DNA of 64,000 nucleotides from Ascarosepion bandense (lineage: Eukaryota; Mollusca; Cephalopoda; Sepiida; Sepiidae), in contig JBBBDQ010000332.1 in the NCBI GenBank assembly GCA_037127315.1, positions 315,001-379,000 on the forward strand, read 5' to 3'. A model generated the notes under the pieces. That model did not search any database. It saw only the letters and a list, made by a program, of their open reading frames with translations, and was not told the origin of the DNA. Shown piece after piece: positions 10,560 to 21,249 of the stretch. A program made the translations under genes and the position numbers. The stretch's first letter is position 1. Every line of letters starts with the position of its first letter.

Positions 10560-11440
10560 AAAAAAAAGAGGAAAGAAAAAAGTGAAAGATTTGGAAAGAA
10601 AAAAAAGAAAAAAAGTGACTTATTAAGTTTTAACTTAATTAAAGTCAAGTCAAAAACTTTTCTAAAAATAACATCAAACCTACAGTTAGACATGAAAAGT
10701 TTTAATCAACGTTTCTTAGCCGCTAACTCAATCAAAACAAAACTTTCTGACAAAATTTCGAAAATGTTAGAAAGGATTGAAAGTTTTTTAAAAGTAATTA
10801 AAGAACTACTTTGATTTTTCCTCTTAATAATAATATAAACATTTTGATGAAAAAAGTTCGTTTTATTAAGTTTAGGACCTTTTTTGTTCATACTATGCTG
10901 TTTTTGTTATCGATTTGACCGAATGTACCTACTCTTATGTTATCCACCATCCCGAACTTTCTTCAGGGCCATTACGGTGCATGTATTAATGAAATAAGAA
11001 ATAAAACACACAAAATAATGGAAGGAAAATGCAGTGTCCACGGAATTCAACGGGTAACTGATGCATTTGCGTGCACGAGGCTTCTTCGTTTTGATTCGTA
11101 TTCATTCGGGTGATGCCGGTTTCGTTCGATTTCGTTCGGCGACCGAATTGATGTTCGAAGACTGTGACGTAATTTTCGCGAAAAGATACGTTGAAAGACC
11201 GAAGTGTTTGAGATGAGGAGAATTCGTGGACGGAATTTAAGCTGTATCTCTGGATCTACTTTATATATGTTATTAAAGACTTCGATTTTAACATCAAAGT
11301 TTTACAATAATTGTTTAAAAAAACTAATTCAGAGAATTCGTTAGTATGTGTAAACGTTAATATACCATCACGTATTTATATGCATGAAGGTATGTTAAAG
11401 TATTCACACACGCACCAACACAAAGCACACAAACATATAT
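10560..11440. other. no recognisable feature
   Basis: A-rich sequence to 10680, then ordinary AT-rich sequence; 11040-11240 is more balanced but matches nothing I know. Confidence 0.5.
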
Positions 11441-11447
11441 TAAGATA

Positions 11448-11631
11448 CTAGCAGTATAGCCCGGCGTTGCTCGGGTGTAATGAAAGCTTTAAGACTAATC
11501 CATGGGTGGTCCTGGAGCTCAGACTCAGCCTAAAGAATATTTGTGTGAAGTTTGGTGAGAATGGGATAAAAATTGTTGATTTGTATAGAGGACATACACA
11601 CAGATAAACAGACACTCACACAAACATCTTG

Positions 11632-11672
<41 letters not shown>

Positions 11673-11983
11673 CGATTTTCTGCACTATTGTAAGAACTGC
11701 AATCTTGAAACTTCTGAATATCGTTTCTTATGTCTTTGTCTATGAGTGTATCAAAGTTAATTAAAATCAGACCACTCCTTCTATAACCCGATTATTTTCG
11801 ATTATCGATTTTTGATATTTATCGGGGGTACCTCGACACAAAACCTAGCTAAGAACAGTCGCAGACGCTTATAGTACAACTGTGTAAATTTTCAAGAAAA
11901 CCGGATTAGCCGTTTTATTGTCTATACGTAATGGACACACACACACACACACACACAGACAAAGTTCTACTTATAAGTTTAGA
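11448..11983 (-). mobile_element. non-autonomous Helitron, copy 1
   Basis: On the minus strand the 5' end is TCTAAACTTATAAGTAG and the 3' end is ACCCGAGCAACGCCGGGCTA followed by TACTGCTAG. The CCCG/CGGG hairpin a few bases before a CTAG end, a TC start, and host A before and T after the element fit the known Helitron rule of insertion between A and T. The interior holds CGCAGACTGTTC-type segments (AGCGTCTGCGACTGTTCTTA) and a TA run. No Rep/helicase is encoded. Three more copies occur in the window. Confidence 0.82.
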
Positions 11984-11996
11984 TTATATACATACC

Positions 11997-12000
<4 letters not shown>

Positions 12001-12064
<64 letters not shown>
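12001..12064. repeat. (TA)n(GT)n compound microsatellite
   Basis: About 13 TA units followed by about 18 GT units. Confidence 0.95.
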
Positions 12065-12069
<5 letters not shown>

Positions 12070-12490
12070 GTGTGAGGGAGTGAAGGAACATGTTCACGCA
12101 TTTACTTTTGTAAAGAATACTCGATGCAAATTAGAGCTTAATATTGTAATTTTGTTTTTACAATGGTTAATAAAAGTATTATATTATTACACAAAAAAAT
12201 CAGTTTTCAGAACAATACTGTTTTTCTTTAGGTGGAATTTTAAAAAATGAATGGCGAGAATAATTTATTTCGAAAATATACAATGAATTCATGTTTATTC
12301 AGAGAATTAAGAAGTGGTAGTTGGAGAATATGGTTGTAGGTGTGTCAATATTGTTAAATCGAAAATGGGAATTATCTTCAACTATGAAGTTGAAGGTTTG
12401 AGTAGCCAAAGTAAACAAAGTAGCCTGATGTCATAGCATGACACTTTTTAATTTTTTCTGGATGAGATACATAGTGAGACTATTTTTTCT

Positions 12491-13225
12491 TTATGTGCCG
12501 TCTCCCTTCAGAACGTAGGAGATCATGGACTTCCACTTGGCTCTCTCTCTTGTCGCTCTCATTAATTTTTCTCTTGGTATCTCTTCCAAGCTCCGCTCCG
12601 AGGACCATTTGCTCAGACTTAACAAGTACGTCTCGTGCTGCTTTCCCTTGGCTCTTCTTCCATTTGTCCGACTTGTGAGTATTAGGTTCTTCAGGCCCTC
12701 ATTCCTCATTACGTGTACCAGGACCCTCATTTGTCTCTTCCTGATATTTATCATCAGTTTTCTTCTCGTTTGCATCCTTTCCAACACCTCATCGTAGCAT
12801 ACGTGCTCTGTCCATGGTGTCCTCAGCATCCTTCTGTAAAACCACATTTCTGCTGCCTCAAACCTCCTCTTCACTTTTCATGAGTCGTCCAGCATTCACT
12901 TTCATACAGAAGGAAAGATATCATGTAGCAATCTAGCAATCTTTTCATTGTTTCTAATGAGATTTTCCTATCTTTCAGTACTCTAGTTATGCATCTTTGG
13001 CCATACCAATGCGTCTTTGGATATCCGTGTCGCATTTTCCATCCTCTGTCAAAACACTTCCCAGGTATTTGAATTTTTTTTTTTTACTTGTTTTATTTTA
13101 GATTCTCCAACTTGCAGTTGGCATATTAGTCTCCACGTTTTGCTGATGACCATGCATTCAGTTTTCTTGAAATCTATGCTTAAGCCTTTCTTTTCACTTT
13201 CTTTTGCTAATTTCATGTGATGTGG
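12491..13225 (-). pseudogene. RTE/BovB-type LINE, C-terminal third
   Basis: Longest minus-strand RTE copy. From its upstream end: KGLSIDFKKTECMVISK (13140-13190), FKYLGSVLTEDGKCDTDIQ (about 13050), then FEAAEMWFYRRMLRTPWTEH (12860), DEVLERMQTRRKL, RKRQMRVLVHVMR, TRERAKWKSMISYVLKG and a 3' end at 12491. The order equals the region behind the RT active site in RTE/BovB elements. The RT core is missing; a poly-T run at 13073 and several frameshifts inactivate it. Confidence 0.82.
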
Positions 13226-13429
13226 ATTTCAAGTTTTTTTTTTTGTTTTTTTTTAATTTGATTTTGTACTACCTCATGAGTTAATGGGGCTGGGATGTTT
13301 AGGTTATAATTAGAATTAAATAGATGTGGTATACTAATGTATATTCTGGTTAAGAATACTAAATAAGCATTGGGTCATTTATATTAGTAAAATAATTTTG
13401 AACTTTTAAGTTAATTGAAACAAAAGTTA

Positions 13430-13743
13430 TAGACTAACAGTCAGTCAGTCAGTCAGTTAAGTGCTATACGGTTGGGCGATCATATCTCGAAAGAGACATG
13501 ACTGACTGGGCAGAAGATTATCTCGCAGTAGGTTGCCATTGCTTTCTGCGGTAGACTGGTTGCCGACCAAGGCTATAGAACCCAATCTGTCCTGTTATTT
13601 AACCCATAACTGGGTTACCTTTCCCAAGGGTATTTGCGCGTAAGTGAATGCAATGAATTCAGCTGGAATTCGAACTCGGCTCTCCGATTTCTTATTCCGA
13701 GCCGATATCCAATGCACCACAACGCACATCCTGTAGACTAACA
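13430..13743 (-). repeat. full-length tRNA-derived SINE with 10-bp target-site duplication
   Basis: TAGACTAACA at 13430-13439 is repeated exactly at 13734-13743. Between them lies a full SINE on the minus strand: GATGTGCGTTGTGGTGCATT, box B GAGTTCGAATTCCAGC, CATTCACTTACGCGCAAATA, CAGGACAGATTGGGTTCTAT, the TGACTGACTG end. It is the cleanest reference copy for the family here: 294 bp, tRNA-like head, no A tail, ending in a short TGAC repeat. Confidence 0.92.
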
Positions 13744-14114
13744 ATTGTATTTAACTGAATTTTAGAGAAAATATTTAACTTGATATGTGTAAAGCTTATG
13801 TACATAGAGTCATGTGTATCTTATGTTCTAAAAACGGTTAGCACATAATATAGACATGACTCTATATGTATAAACTTTACAGATATTTAGCAACAAGAAA
13901 AGTAAAATTCATCTTTGATAAAGGCTAAAAGTATAGCTGAAAGCGCTCGAAAAAACAAAATCTTCGGACAATACTTACATAATTTAAGTTTTGGAAAAAA
14001 ATTATAAAATATGCGAAAATTATATAAAAAAAATTAATGGTAATAACTTGTCTGTCATCGTAAATGAAAGCTGCATAAAAGAGAGATTGCTGCCCAAACA
14101 CACTATATATATTG

Positions 14115-14159
<45 letters not shown>

Positions 14160-14160
14160 C

Positions 14161-14235
14161 TCATTTGTAAACGAGTTATTACGTGACCTAGGTTTCTACC
14201 ATGTGGTGTCTTCAGGCGATTTGCAATAACTGATT
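14161..14235 (-). repeat. Penelope-terminus-like repeat with hammerhead-like core
   Basis: Reverse complement of the sequence at 6300-6370. Minus strand: GTTATTGCAAATCGC, CTGAAGA, CACCACATGGTA, GAAA, CCTAGGTC, ACGTAATAAC. GTTATT pairs with AATAAC and ACC with GGT before a GTC-like cleavage site. A 50-base TA run (14110-14158) abuts it. Confidence 0.5.
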
Positions 14236-14339
14236 TTACCGTTTACCGTTTTTTTAAGAACGCTCACGTAACAGTGTCTTTTTCTTAACGCTCACAAGAC
14301 TGGGAATTTTTGAACGCGCAATGTTTAAAATTACAAGAA

Positions 14340-14725
14340 ATTACATCCACTTGGTTTGGGCCAGGATCAAAACTCGACCGATTTGGTGTCAGTCGGAGTC
14401 GCTACTCCCTAAGCCATCGGCGCAAGGAATCAGAGAATGGAAATTTTAACGTGTTGTATAGAATCAGTGTATACACACGCCAGTCACCGAAAGAACTCTG
14501 AAGAGTCACGCTTATATAGTAGAAGTGGGAACTGTTTTTAAAATATTCTTCTCTGGAGAGCTCAATCGTAATGAGAGTATATATTTGTCTTCCACATACA
14601 AACCTGTTTCGCTGTATCACAGCTCATCAGTGTGGCTACACACATCCACTTGCTTCTGACAAGGATCGAAACTGGAACGATTTGCTGTCAGTCGGAGTCG
14701 CTACTCCCTAAGCCATAGGCAAATG
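14340..14725 (-). repeat. tRNA-promoter plus hammerhead repeat, 1.3 units of about 299 bp
   Basis: Minus strand. A tRNA-like block (TGGCTTAGGGAGTAGCGACT, box B CAGTTTCGATCC) at about 14720-14655 is followed by AAGCAAGTGGATGTG and a hammerhead at 14635-14592. After 230 bases the tRNA-like block recurs at 14422-14355 (box B GAGTTTTGATCC), again followed by AACCAAGTGGATGT, but no second hammerhead follows. The spacing between the two GCC(T/G)ATGGCTTAG starts is about 299 bases. Hammerhead SINE-like repeats with Pol III promoters (Schistosoma Sm-alpha) and animal retrozymes are the known analogues. Confidence 0.8.
14592..14635 (-). ncRNA. hammerhead ribozyme, complete core
   Basis: Minus strand: CCACA, CTGATGA, GCTGTGATACAGC, GAAA, CAGGTTTGTA, TGTGG. 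Stem I is CCACA/TGTGG (5 pairs), stem II GCTGT/ACAGC (5 pairs, or 4 with a TGATA loop), stem III ACA/TGT with a GGTT loop. The residue before the predicted cut is A in a GUA triplet, which obeys the NUH rule. All catalytic-core bases CUGAUGA and GAAA are present, so it is predicted to self-cleave. Confidence 0.82.
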
Positions 14726-15164
14726 GAATCGATATATACATTATGAAAACAAAGGCTAGTAGCCATGACAGTCCATTTAGGTCGGTGTGAACTATTTACT
14801 CCTTTGATTAGAGTAAGCACTTGTAATGTAAAAAATATTGTCTCTCATTACAGTGGGCAACCCACCCATTTGGCGTATTATTTTGTAAAATGCCGGTTTC
14901 GTGTTCATATAACCTTTTATTTAGATTATTTGTAGTTTCAACTCTGCAATTTTTTTTGACAATTATTATATAAAATAATATAAAGTAAGCAAACAAAATA
15001 TATAAGGCAAAGTAGCAGTAATTAAGGCAAAGCAACACTAATATGGCAAGCAGTTCACAAAATAAGGTTTAGAGTTGTCACGCAAAAGTATGTTCGGACA
15101 ATCGAACGCAGCGTCCAGACTTCAATACAATACAGACAAGATAGACAGCATAGAAAAAAAAAAC

Positions 15165-15220
15165 TTGCAGGGTTGCCAGGCCTGGTAAAAGTATCGACTT
15201 GATGCATCCATATTAAAAAA

Positions 15221-15285
<65 letters not shown>

Positions 15286-15301
15286 CAGATTTGAAGAAAC
15301 T

Positions 15302-15347
<46 letters not shown>

Positions 15348-15422
15348 TGAAGAAGTAATAGATTTGAAGAAGCTAAAATCTCTCTCTCTCTATATATATA
15401 TATAGAGAGAGAGAGAGTGTGT

Positions 15423-15469
<47 letters not shown>

Positions 15470-15480
15470 TTGAAGAAGCT

Positions 15481-15534
<54 letters not shown>

Positions 15535-15545
15535 TGAAGAAGTGA
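15165..15545. repeat. (GATA)n arrays with TTTGAAGAAGCTAA spacers
   Basis: Four GATA arrays (15221-15286, 15304-15345, 15422-15468, 15483-15533) separated by short spacers such as TTTGAAGAAGCTAAG and ATGAAGAAGTAATAGATTTG. Upstream GCAGGGTTGCCAGGCCTGGT and ATCGACTTGATGCATCCATA also precede the array at 25801. Confidence 0.9.
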
Positions 15546-15559
15546 TAGATTTGAAGAAG

Positions 15560-15595
<36 letters not shown>

Positions 15596-15686
15596 TTACT
15601 ATGCACTTATCTTTTTCTTTTTTTAAAACCGTTTTTCCCTTCTTCGTAGATTCGTGAAAGGCTTTTCAACACGAGTATAGTTGTAA

Positions 15687-15739
<53 letters not shown>

Positions 15740-15742
15740 TGA

Positions 15743-15978
15743 ATGCGATTCAGATTAAATAAATGTATAAATGTAACAGTGAAGAAAGAGAGAATTACAA
15801 GAACACACTCAATAGATTTATATTTTGTCAAAACGATTAAGTCACTGGAACTAGAAGAATCCTATAAATACCTAAGAATCAGCAAAGTTAACGGAATACA
15901 CTATATTCAAATGAAGGGGAAAGGGATAAAAGAATACTACAGGCGTGTGCGTCTGGTGTTAAATACCAAGGGTTTTTG
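15743..15978 (+). pseudogene. LINE fragment, region just behind the RT core (R2/R4-like, clade uncertain)
   Basis: Reads FRLNKCINVTVKKERI, then SIDLYFVKTI, SYKYLRISKVNGIHYIQMKG and KGIKEYYRRVRLVLNT. This resembles the (C-terminal to RT) stretch FGIxKCAVLxMKRGK ... YKYLGVLExDxIKxxEMKEKIxKEYxRRVRxLLKS common in a group of invertebrate LINEs annotated as R2-type or unclassified reverse transcriptases. A paralogous but inverted copy is split at 21848-20935, which lets the 5.8S SINE insertion there be mapped. The C-terminus here ends in a stop at 15977. Confidence 0.65.
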
Positions 15979-16059
15979 AACCCTTTTCCTTTACCTTCAC
16001 AAATGCGTTTAGTTACTTTTATTTTTCACATGTTTATTTCTCTTTTATCTCTTTTCTTG

Positions 16060-16147
16060 GTATATATATATATATATATACACACATGTTTATTTCTCTT
16101 TTATCTCTTTTCTTGGATGCTTATTTCTCTTTTATCTCTTTTCTTGG

Positions 16148-16213
<66 letters not shown>

Positions 16214-16601
16214 AGTGTGTGTGTGTGCACGTATCCCTCCCCCCCCCAAAAAATGCTGGAACTTTCTGGCCAATATAACGAAACGATATTGGTCAGAGAG
16301 ATTCTGTTCCCCTCCTTGCGTTTTACTCCATCACGTTATTTTCGAGAAACAGTTTTAATTTTGTTTTATTTTAAAATGAATGGTCATTTTGGCCGTTCTT
16401 TTTTGGTCGGTACGCTTGATTCTTGACTTCTTTATGACTTGATCTGTTTTCTTTGTTTTTCCTCCCACACGTGATGTTTTTTCATTTATATATATATTTA
16501 TTTATTTATTTATTTATTGTAACCCGCTCGTAAATGACATCGGATTTCATTTTCACACTAAGACCCAATGTCTCACCTCAGGTGATATTACATTGCTCTC
16601 G

Positions 16602-16646
<45 letters not shown>

Positions 16647-17330
16647 GTTCATTATGTCAGTTACTTTACATGCTGATTCGCCTATATCTGAATTTTTCTT
16701 CTCTATTTTTCTTTCATCGTTGTATTTCATTTCTTTATTGAGTTTGTCATTCCTTTTCATTTAATCTTTTTCCTAAACTTGCCTCTTAATGATTTTTTTA
16801 ATTAATTTTATTGTTTATTTGTACTGTTTATTAACTTCGTTTTTCCTTCCTTCCTTCCTTCCTTCCTTCCTTCCTTCCTTCCTTCCTTCCTTTTCTTATT
16901 ACCCTACGATACAATCTCTGTTTTTTGCGGACTTTAAAACTTTTTCGGTATCTCAAATTCTGCTTTTTTTTTTCATTTTTTTCTTATTGATTACTTTTTC
17001 AAAATAAATCAACTTTCTTTCTTTTTCAAACTAAATCCATTTACTTAACCTTATTTTCATCTTTCTTTCTTTCTTTCTTTCTTTCTTTTTTGCTTGCTTG
17101 TTTGTTTGTTTTTTCAAACAAAATCAACTTTGTTTCTTTTTTAAATTAAATTCGTTGAATCAACCTTTTTCTTTCTTTCTTTCATTCATTCTTTCTTTCT
17201 TTCTTTCTTTCTGTTTCAAACTAAATCTTTTTTCTTTCCATTTTTCTTTTATTCTTTCTTTTTCTTTTTTCAAACTAAGTACGTTTCAACGTTCTTTCCA
17301 TCTTTTTTCTTTCTTTTCTTGTTTTTTAAA
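16060..17330. repeat. microsatellite-rich pyrimidine tract
   Basis: (TA)n at 16064-16080, (AC)n 16151-16183, (GT)n 16191-16227, (AC)n 16602-16639, (TTCC)n 16846-16891, (TTTC)n around 17060-17090 and 17165-17215. Repeating pieces such as ATTTCTCTTTTATCTCTTTT occur three times at 16034-16145. No gene. Confidence 0.85.
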
Positions 17331-17661
17331 CTAAATTCTTTTGAATGAACTTCTTTCTTTGCCCCACCTCTTCTTTACTCATCTATTTCATTCCATTTTG
17401 CATCTCATTGTTCTTTTTCATTTGTTTTTATAATTATAATGTCATCATTTTTACTTTATTATTTTAATTTAATTTTTAAAACTTCATTTCTGGTTACTTT
17501 TGTTTCTTTTTTTTCTTTTACTTTTCATACTGAACCATCAGCTTTTTTTATTTTTTTTCTCATCCCGGCTTTAGTAAGAGTCCGGCTGTCTTTCTCTTTG
17601 CGTTTCTTTCATATCATTTGTGGGTTCCTTTTGTTTTTTTGAGTTTTTTATCCTTTTCCTG

Positions 17662-17963
17662 GATGAGCGTTGTGGTATAGTGGATATCGGCTCGGAACGA
17701 GAAACCGGGGAGCCGAGTTCGAATTCCAGTTGAATCAATTGTATTCACTTACGCGCAAATACCCTTGGTATGAATCCGTCTCTTCCTTCCAGTTATGGGT
17801 TAAATAGCAGGACAGACTGGGTTCTATAGACTTGGTCGGCAACCAATCTACCGCAGAAAGCAATGGCAACCTACTGCGGGATAATCTTCTGCCCAGTCAG
17901 TCATGTCTCTTTCGTGACATGATTGCTCAAGCGTGTATCACGTATGGCACTTAACTGACTGAC
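17662..17963 (+). repeat. full-length tRNA-derived SINE
   Basis: GGATGAGCGTTGTGGTATAG is the head, box B GAGTTCGAATTCCAG follows at about 17715, then CAATGGCAACCTACTGCGGG, GCCCAGTCAGTCATGTCTCT and the end CACTTAACTGACTGAC. It lies inside a C/T-rich stretch; flanking ATTTCTCTTTTATCTC units recur at 18018. Confidence 0.9.
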
Positions 17964-18599
17964 CCTTTTCCTTCACTTTCATAAATGTGTTTACTTTCTT
18001 TACTTTATCTTTCACACGTTTATTTCTCTTTTATCTCTTCTCTTGGTTATTTTTTTCCCGTTTTTGATTCTATTGTTCTTTATTATTCTCTGCTTTCCTT
18101 GCTTCCTTTCTTCCTTCCTTCCTTTCTTTCTTTCTTTCTTTCTTTCTTTTCTTTTCTTTTCTTTTCCTTTATCTTGTGTTATATTTCAAACTGCTGGATT
18201 TATTAAAGCCTTGATAAGGACATATTTCCCCCAATGTCAATGGACTCATCAACGTACGCTTTTACACTTGAACAAAAACAAATAAGTGGAATTGTTCCCG
18301 GCGCTTACCCGACCCACCCCCACCAGATCGATTTCTATTGATACAAATAGAAGCATCTAAAAAGCAAAAATGAGGAAGCGTTATTCAGACGCTTCTATCA
18401 CTCGCCTGTATAACACCAGTCTAAGAACATCGAAATGCCAACTGAAAAATAGCTCACTAATTCAGAAATCTCTAAACCGAAAGCTGTATACAAAGCTCTC
18501 TCTCAGGCCAGATGGTTTTATGTGGTCTGGAACGAATGAAACCGAATAATCTTGGAGACAACATTCGTTCAAATAGGATTGACCATCGTGCTGATTATA

Positions 18600-18905
18600 A
18601 CTGATACACTGAATCAGACAGTTAAATGTCATACGTGATACACGCTTGGTCGATCATGTCTCGAAAGAGACCTGACTGAGTAGAAGATTATTCAGCAGTA
18701 GGTTACCATTATTTTCTGTGGTAGACTGGTTGCCAGCCAAGACTATAGAACCCAATCTGTCCTGTTATTTAGCTCATAACTGGAGGGAAGAGATGGATAA
18801 CTAGCTTACCCAAGGATGTATTTGCGCGTAAGTGAATACAACGAATTCGAACTCAGCTCCTCGATTTTTTGTTCTGAGCCAATATGCACTGCACCACAAC
18901 ACACA
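18600..18905 (-). repeat. full-length tRNA-derived SINE, diverged
   Basis: Minus-strand copy, head (GTGTGTTGTGGTGCAGTGCA) at 18903, 3' end CAGTTAAATGTCATACGTGA region at 18612. Several substitutions, including in box A. Confidence 0.85.
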
Positions 18906-18981
18906 CAGAATCCCAAAAAGCAGGAACTAGTAATCTGTAGGAGAGTTGGTGTCATCCAAACAGCAAGAATAAAGAAAAGGG

Positions 18982-19512
18982 CTAAGGCGTATTAAGAAGA
19001 TTGGTTGTCACTTGATCTCCAAGAAGAAACCGCCAGTTTTGGCTGGTGAGTAAACTGAATGAGTGGTTTTGTGCAGCAAGAATAAAATATCTGGTTTTAA
19101 CCTTTAACCATGCGCTACATAACCACTGATGGATACGGAATTTGTCAACATTAGCATGTTTGGTACGGGCAGAGTATTGAACACGAAGAGGCTTATCTTG
19201 CCATCGTTTTCGCATTTGGTACATTATATTTGCTTTTGTTTTTTAATTTCTTTGCCGCTGCATTAGTTGTATTTTGAATGTGTCGGCTTCCTTTACTAAA
19301 GCAAAATAATGTTTCTTATTTCTTTCATGTTTTTTGACACAGATCATCTTCCCGTCTTCTGTAGTTTCCAAGACTGTTTGTTTTAGTTTGGCTGGAACAT
19401 AGTAGCTTAATGTGCGACAGTAAGTCAGGCTGGCTGTTCCAGTTAAGCCTTGGTTAAGGGATCTGATGTAACAGAATACCTGAGATGGGATATGGTGGCT
19501 TAAGGCGCACAT
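18982..19512 (-). pseudogene. LINE C-terminal region (same group as 15743-15978)
   Basis: Two consecutive minus-strand frames, separated by one stop at 19243, read GLTGTASLTYCRTLSYY ... ICVKKHERNKKHYFALVKEA and then MRKRWQDKPLRVQYSA ... WLKVKTRYFILAAQNHS. The KRWQDKPLxxQY ... LKxxTxxFILAAQxxxL order is typical of the stretch before the C-terminal Cys/His and endonuclease domain of an invertebrate LINE group. The Cys-rich part itself is missing. The 19360-19512 part is duplicated at 20056-20215. Confidence 0.55.
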
Positions 19513-19568
19513 TGCTTGGATTTTCTAGTATTTTCACTCTCCTTGATTTTTGTTTCTAGCATAGATGG

Positions 19569-19790
19569 TTTATGGCCATATAATGTTGAAACATTTGTTC
19601 TCAAACAATCATCTAAGTTAACCAATGCCAAGCTTGAATATCAGGTGTTGTAAGCGTGGATGTGTGGATGGTGTAACAGGTAATGGCTCGGTATTGGAAA
19701 TCAGAGAGTTAAGTTTCAATTATAGTTCATTTCATTATATTTGTTTATATGCAAATACTATTGGGAAAGGTTTGAAGCCACTGCTTGTCC
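19569..19790 (+). repeat. 5S rRNA-tRNA chimeric SINE, diverged copy with deletion
   Basis: 19569-19657 resembles 5S rRNA (GTTTATGGCCATATAATG start, CAGGTGTTGTAAGCG end) with about 28 bases lost from the middle. It is followed by a tRNA-like block (GGTGTAACAGGTAATGGCTC, box B-like AGTTTCAATTATAG) and by CATTATATTTGTTTATATGC, the same order as in the inverted copy at 62838-62445. Confidence 0.65.
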
Positions 19791-20055
19791 GCCATCTATA
19801 AATTAATTTGTAAGATTTGTGTCAGTAAATCATTATTATCAACAAACATTTTTATAATCTAAAAATATTTAACAGCTTTAGATAACCTGAGTTGATAAGC
19901 TGCAAAAACAGAAATTGAATTTCACAATACAAGCCTTTCTACAATTATGTTATAAATTAAACAGATAATTATTTTTTTGATTTTTGATTTTTTTAAAAAA
20001 TTAAATAACATTTTTTTTCCAATTAAAAGTACATACATTTTTTTCTGTTTTTTAA

Positions 20056-20400
20056 GTCAGGCTGGTTGTTCCAGTTATTAATTGTAACACTATACACTGT
20101 GTTTTTCCAGGTTAGCCCCAAAAGTGAAGAAGCCTTGGTTAAGGTATCTGATGTAACGGAATACCTGAGATGAGACACGGTGGCTTAATGCGCACATTGC
20201 TTGGATTCTCTAGTATTTTCACTCTCCTTGCTTTTTATTTCTAGCGCAGATGGTTTATGGCTATATAATGTTGAAACACTAGTTCTCAAACAATCATATA
20301 AGTTAAGCAATGCCAAGCCTGGCGAATAAATAGTTGGGTGACCACTTGTGAATATCAGGTGTTGTAAGCTTGGATGTGTGAATGGTGTAACAGATAAACT
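20056..20400 (+). repeat. tandem segmental duplicate of 19430-19690, with 5S-like sequence
   Basis: AGTCAGGCTGGTTGTTCCAG, GCCTTGGTTAAGGTATCTGA, GCGCACATTGCTTGGATTCT and the following 5S-like stretch repeat 19421-19660 in order. The second copy has about 60 extra bases (20077-20135). The 5S-like part at 20252-20371 is full length (120 bases) with GGGTGACCACTTGTGAATAT matching the 5S internal control region. Confidence 0.75.
20252..20371 (+). rRNA. 5S rRNA-derived sequence (pseudogene or SINE head)
   Basis: 120 bases collinear with 5S rRNA: GGTTTATGGCTATATAATG at the 5' end, AAGTTAAGCAATGCCAAGCC in the box A region, GGGTGACCACTTGTGAATAT in the box C region, and GTGTTGTAAGCTT at the end. The 5'/3' terminal pairing is weak, so it is not a functional 5S gene. 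It is followed by GGATGTGTGAATGGTGTAAC, the start of the tRNA-like block seen at the other copies, which then breaks off. Confidence 0.7.
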
Positions 20401-20934
20401 TAAGGAATCAGCACATATGCTAGGCTTCAAAAATCTCCTAAGCCGACCAAGCATAGAGATGAACACAAATGAGAACCAGTAATACGGAGTACCAGAGAAA
20501 ATCATTAGTGTCAAAAATTACAATATGAGCTCAGGTAAAAAAATACTAGAGAAAACCATTAACATCAAAAATTTGCAATAAGAACTCTGGTAAAAAACGG
20601 GCTACTGGACATTAGGTTTATAATTTCCAAAATTTCTGTTGTTCTTGCCCTTAAGGACACATGACCCAGTTGATGTAGACGTTAATTAGTTGCTGTGACT
20701 TGACCCAATACCAGGCTACAGCAGTGGCAAACAAGTAACTTACAGGATTAGAGGGAGATAACTCATGACTTCTAATAGAGGCATTACTACGCAAGAAATG
20801 GAGTTCCTATACTCCATTGAGTGAAATAAGGTGTTCGGTTCGAAATTCCTAGCACCTGAAGAAGGCATGAGCGTACAACGGTCGAAGCGTAGTACAAATG
20901 GCAACAAAGATGAGGATAGTGCGAATAATGTAAA

Positions 20935-21238
20935 TACTGTAATCCTTTGCATCCTTCGAATCTAGACACATACAGACGATCAATATCAACCCTAGAATGG
21001 TGCATGCGGTGGCAAGTGGGATTCTTTCTCGATTTTAAATCCATTTACTTCATGGGCTATGGCCTAATTAAGGATGTTGAAACTTTACTGAACTACAGAA
21101 ACAGCCAAAGAGTTTATGGCTGGTATTCTTTCTGTGCAAATTCAACTCGGTATTTAATGCCAGACACACGCCTGTAGTATTTTTTTTATCCCTTTCCCCT
21201 TCATATTCCGTTAACTTTGCTGATTCTTAGGTATTTAT
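20935..21238 (-). pseudogene. LINE fragment interrupted by a SINE (downstream part)
   Basis: Minus strand: continues the paralogue of 15743-15978. TATAAATACCTAAGAATCAG at 21238 is followed, after a small deletion, by YYRRVCLALNT and, in shifted frames, MDLKSRKNPTCHRMHHSRVDIDRLYVSRFEG. The last block matches MDRKTRKxxTxHxxxHPRxDVDRLYxPRxEGGRGL of this LINE group. The upstream part lies at 21645-21848, on the other side of the inserted 5.8S SINE. Confidence 0.65.
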
Positions 21239-21249
21239 AGGATACTTCC

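Noticed and set aside
15221..15533. CRISPR-like array
   Set aside because: Regular repeats with short spacers are GATA microsatellite with near-identical spacers in an animal genome.
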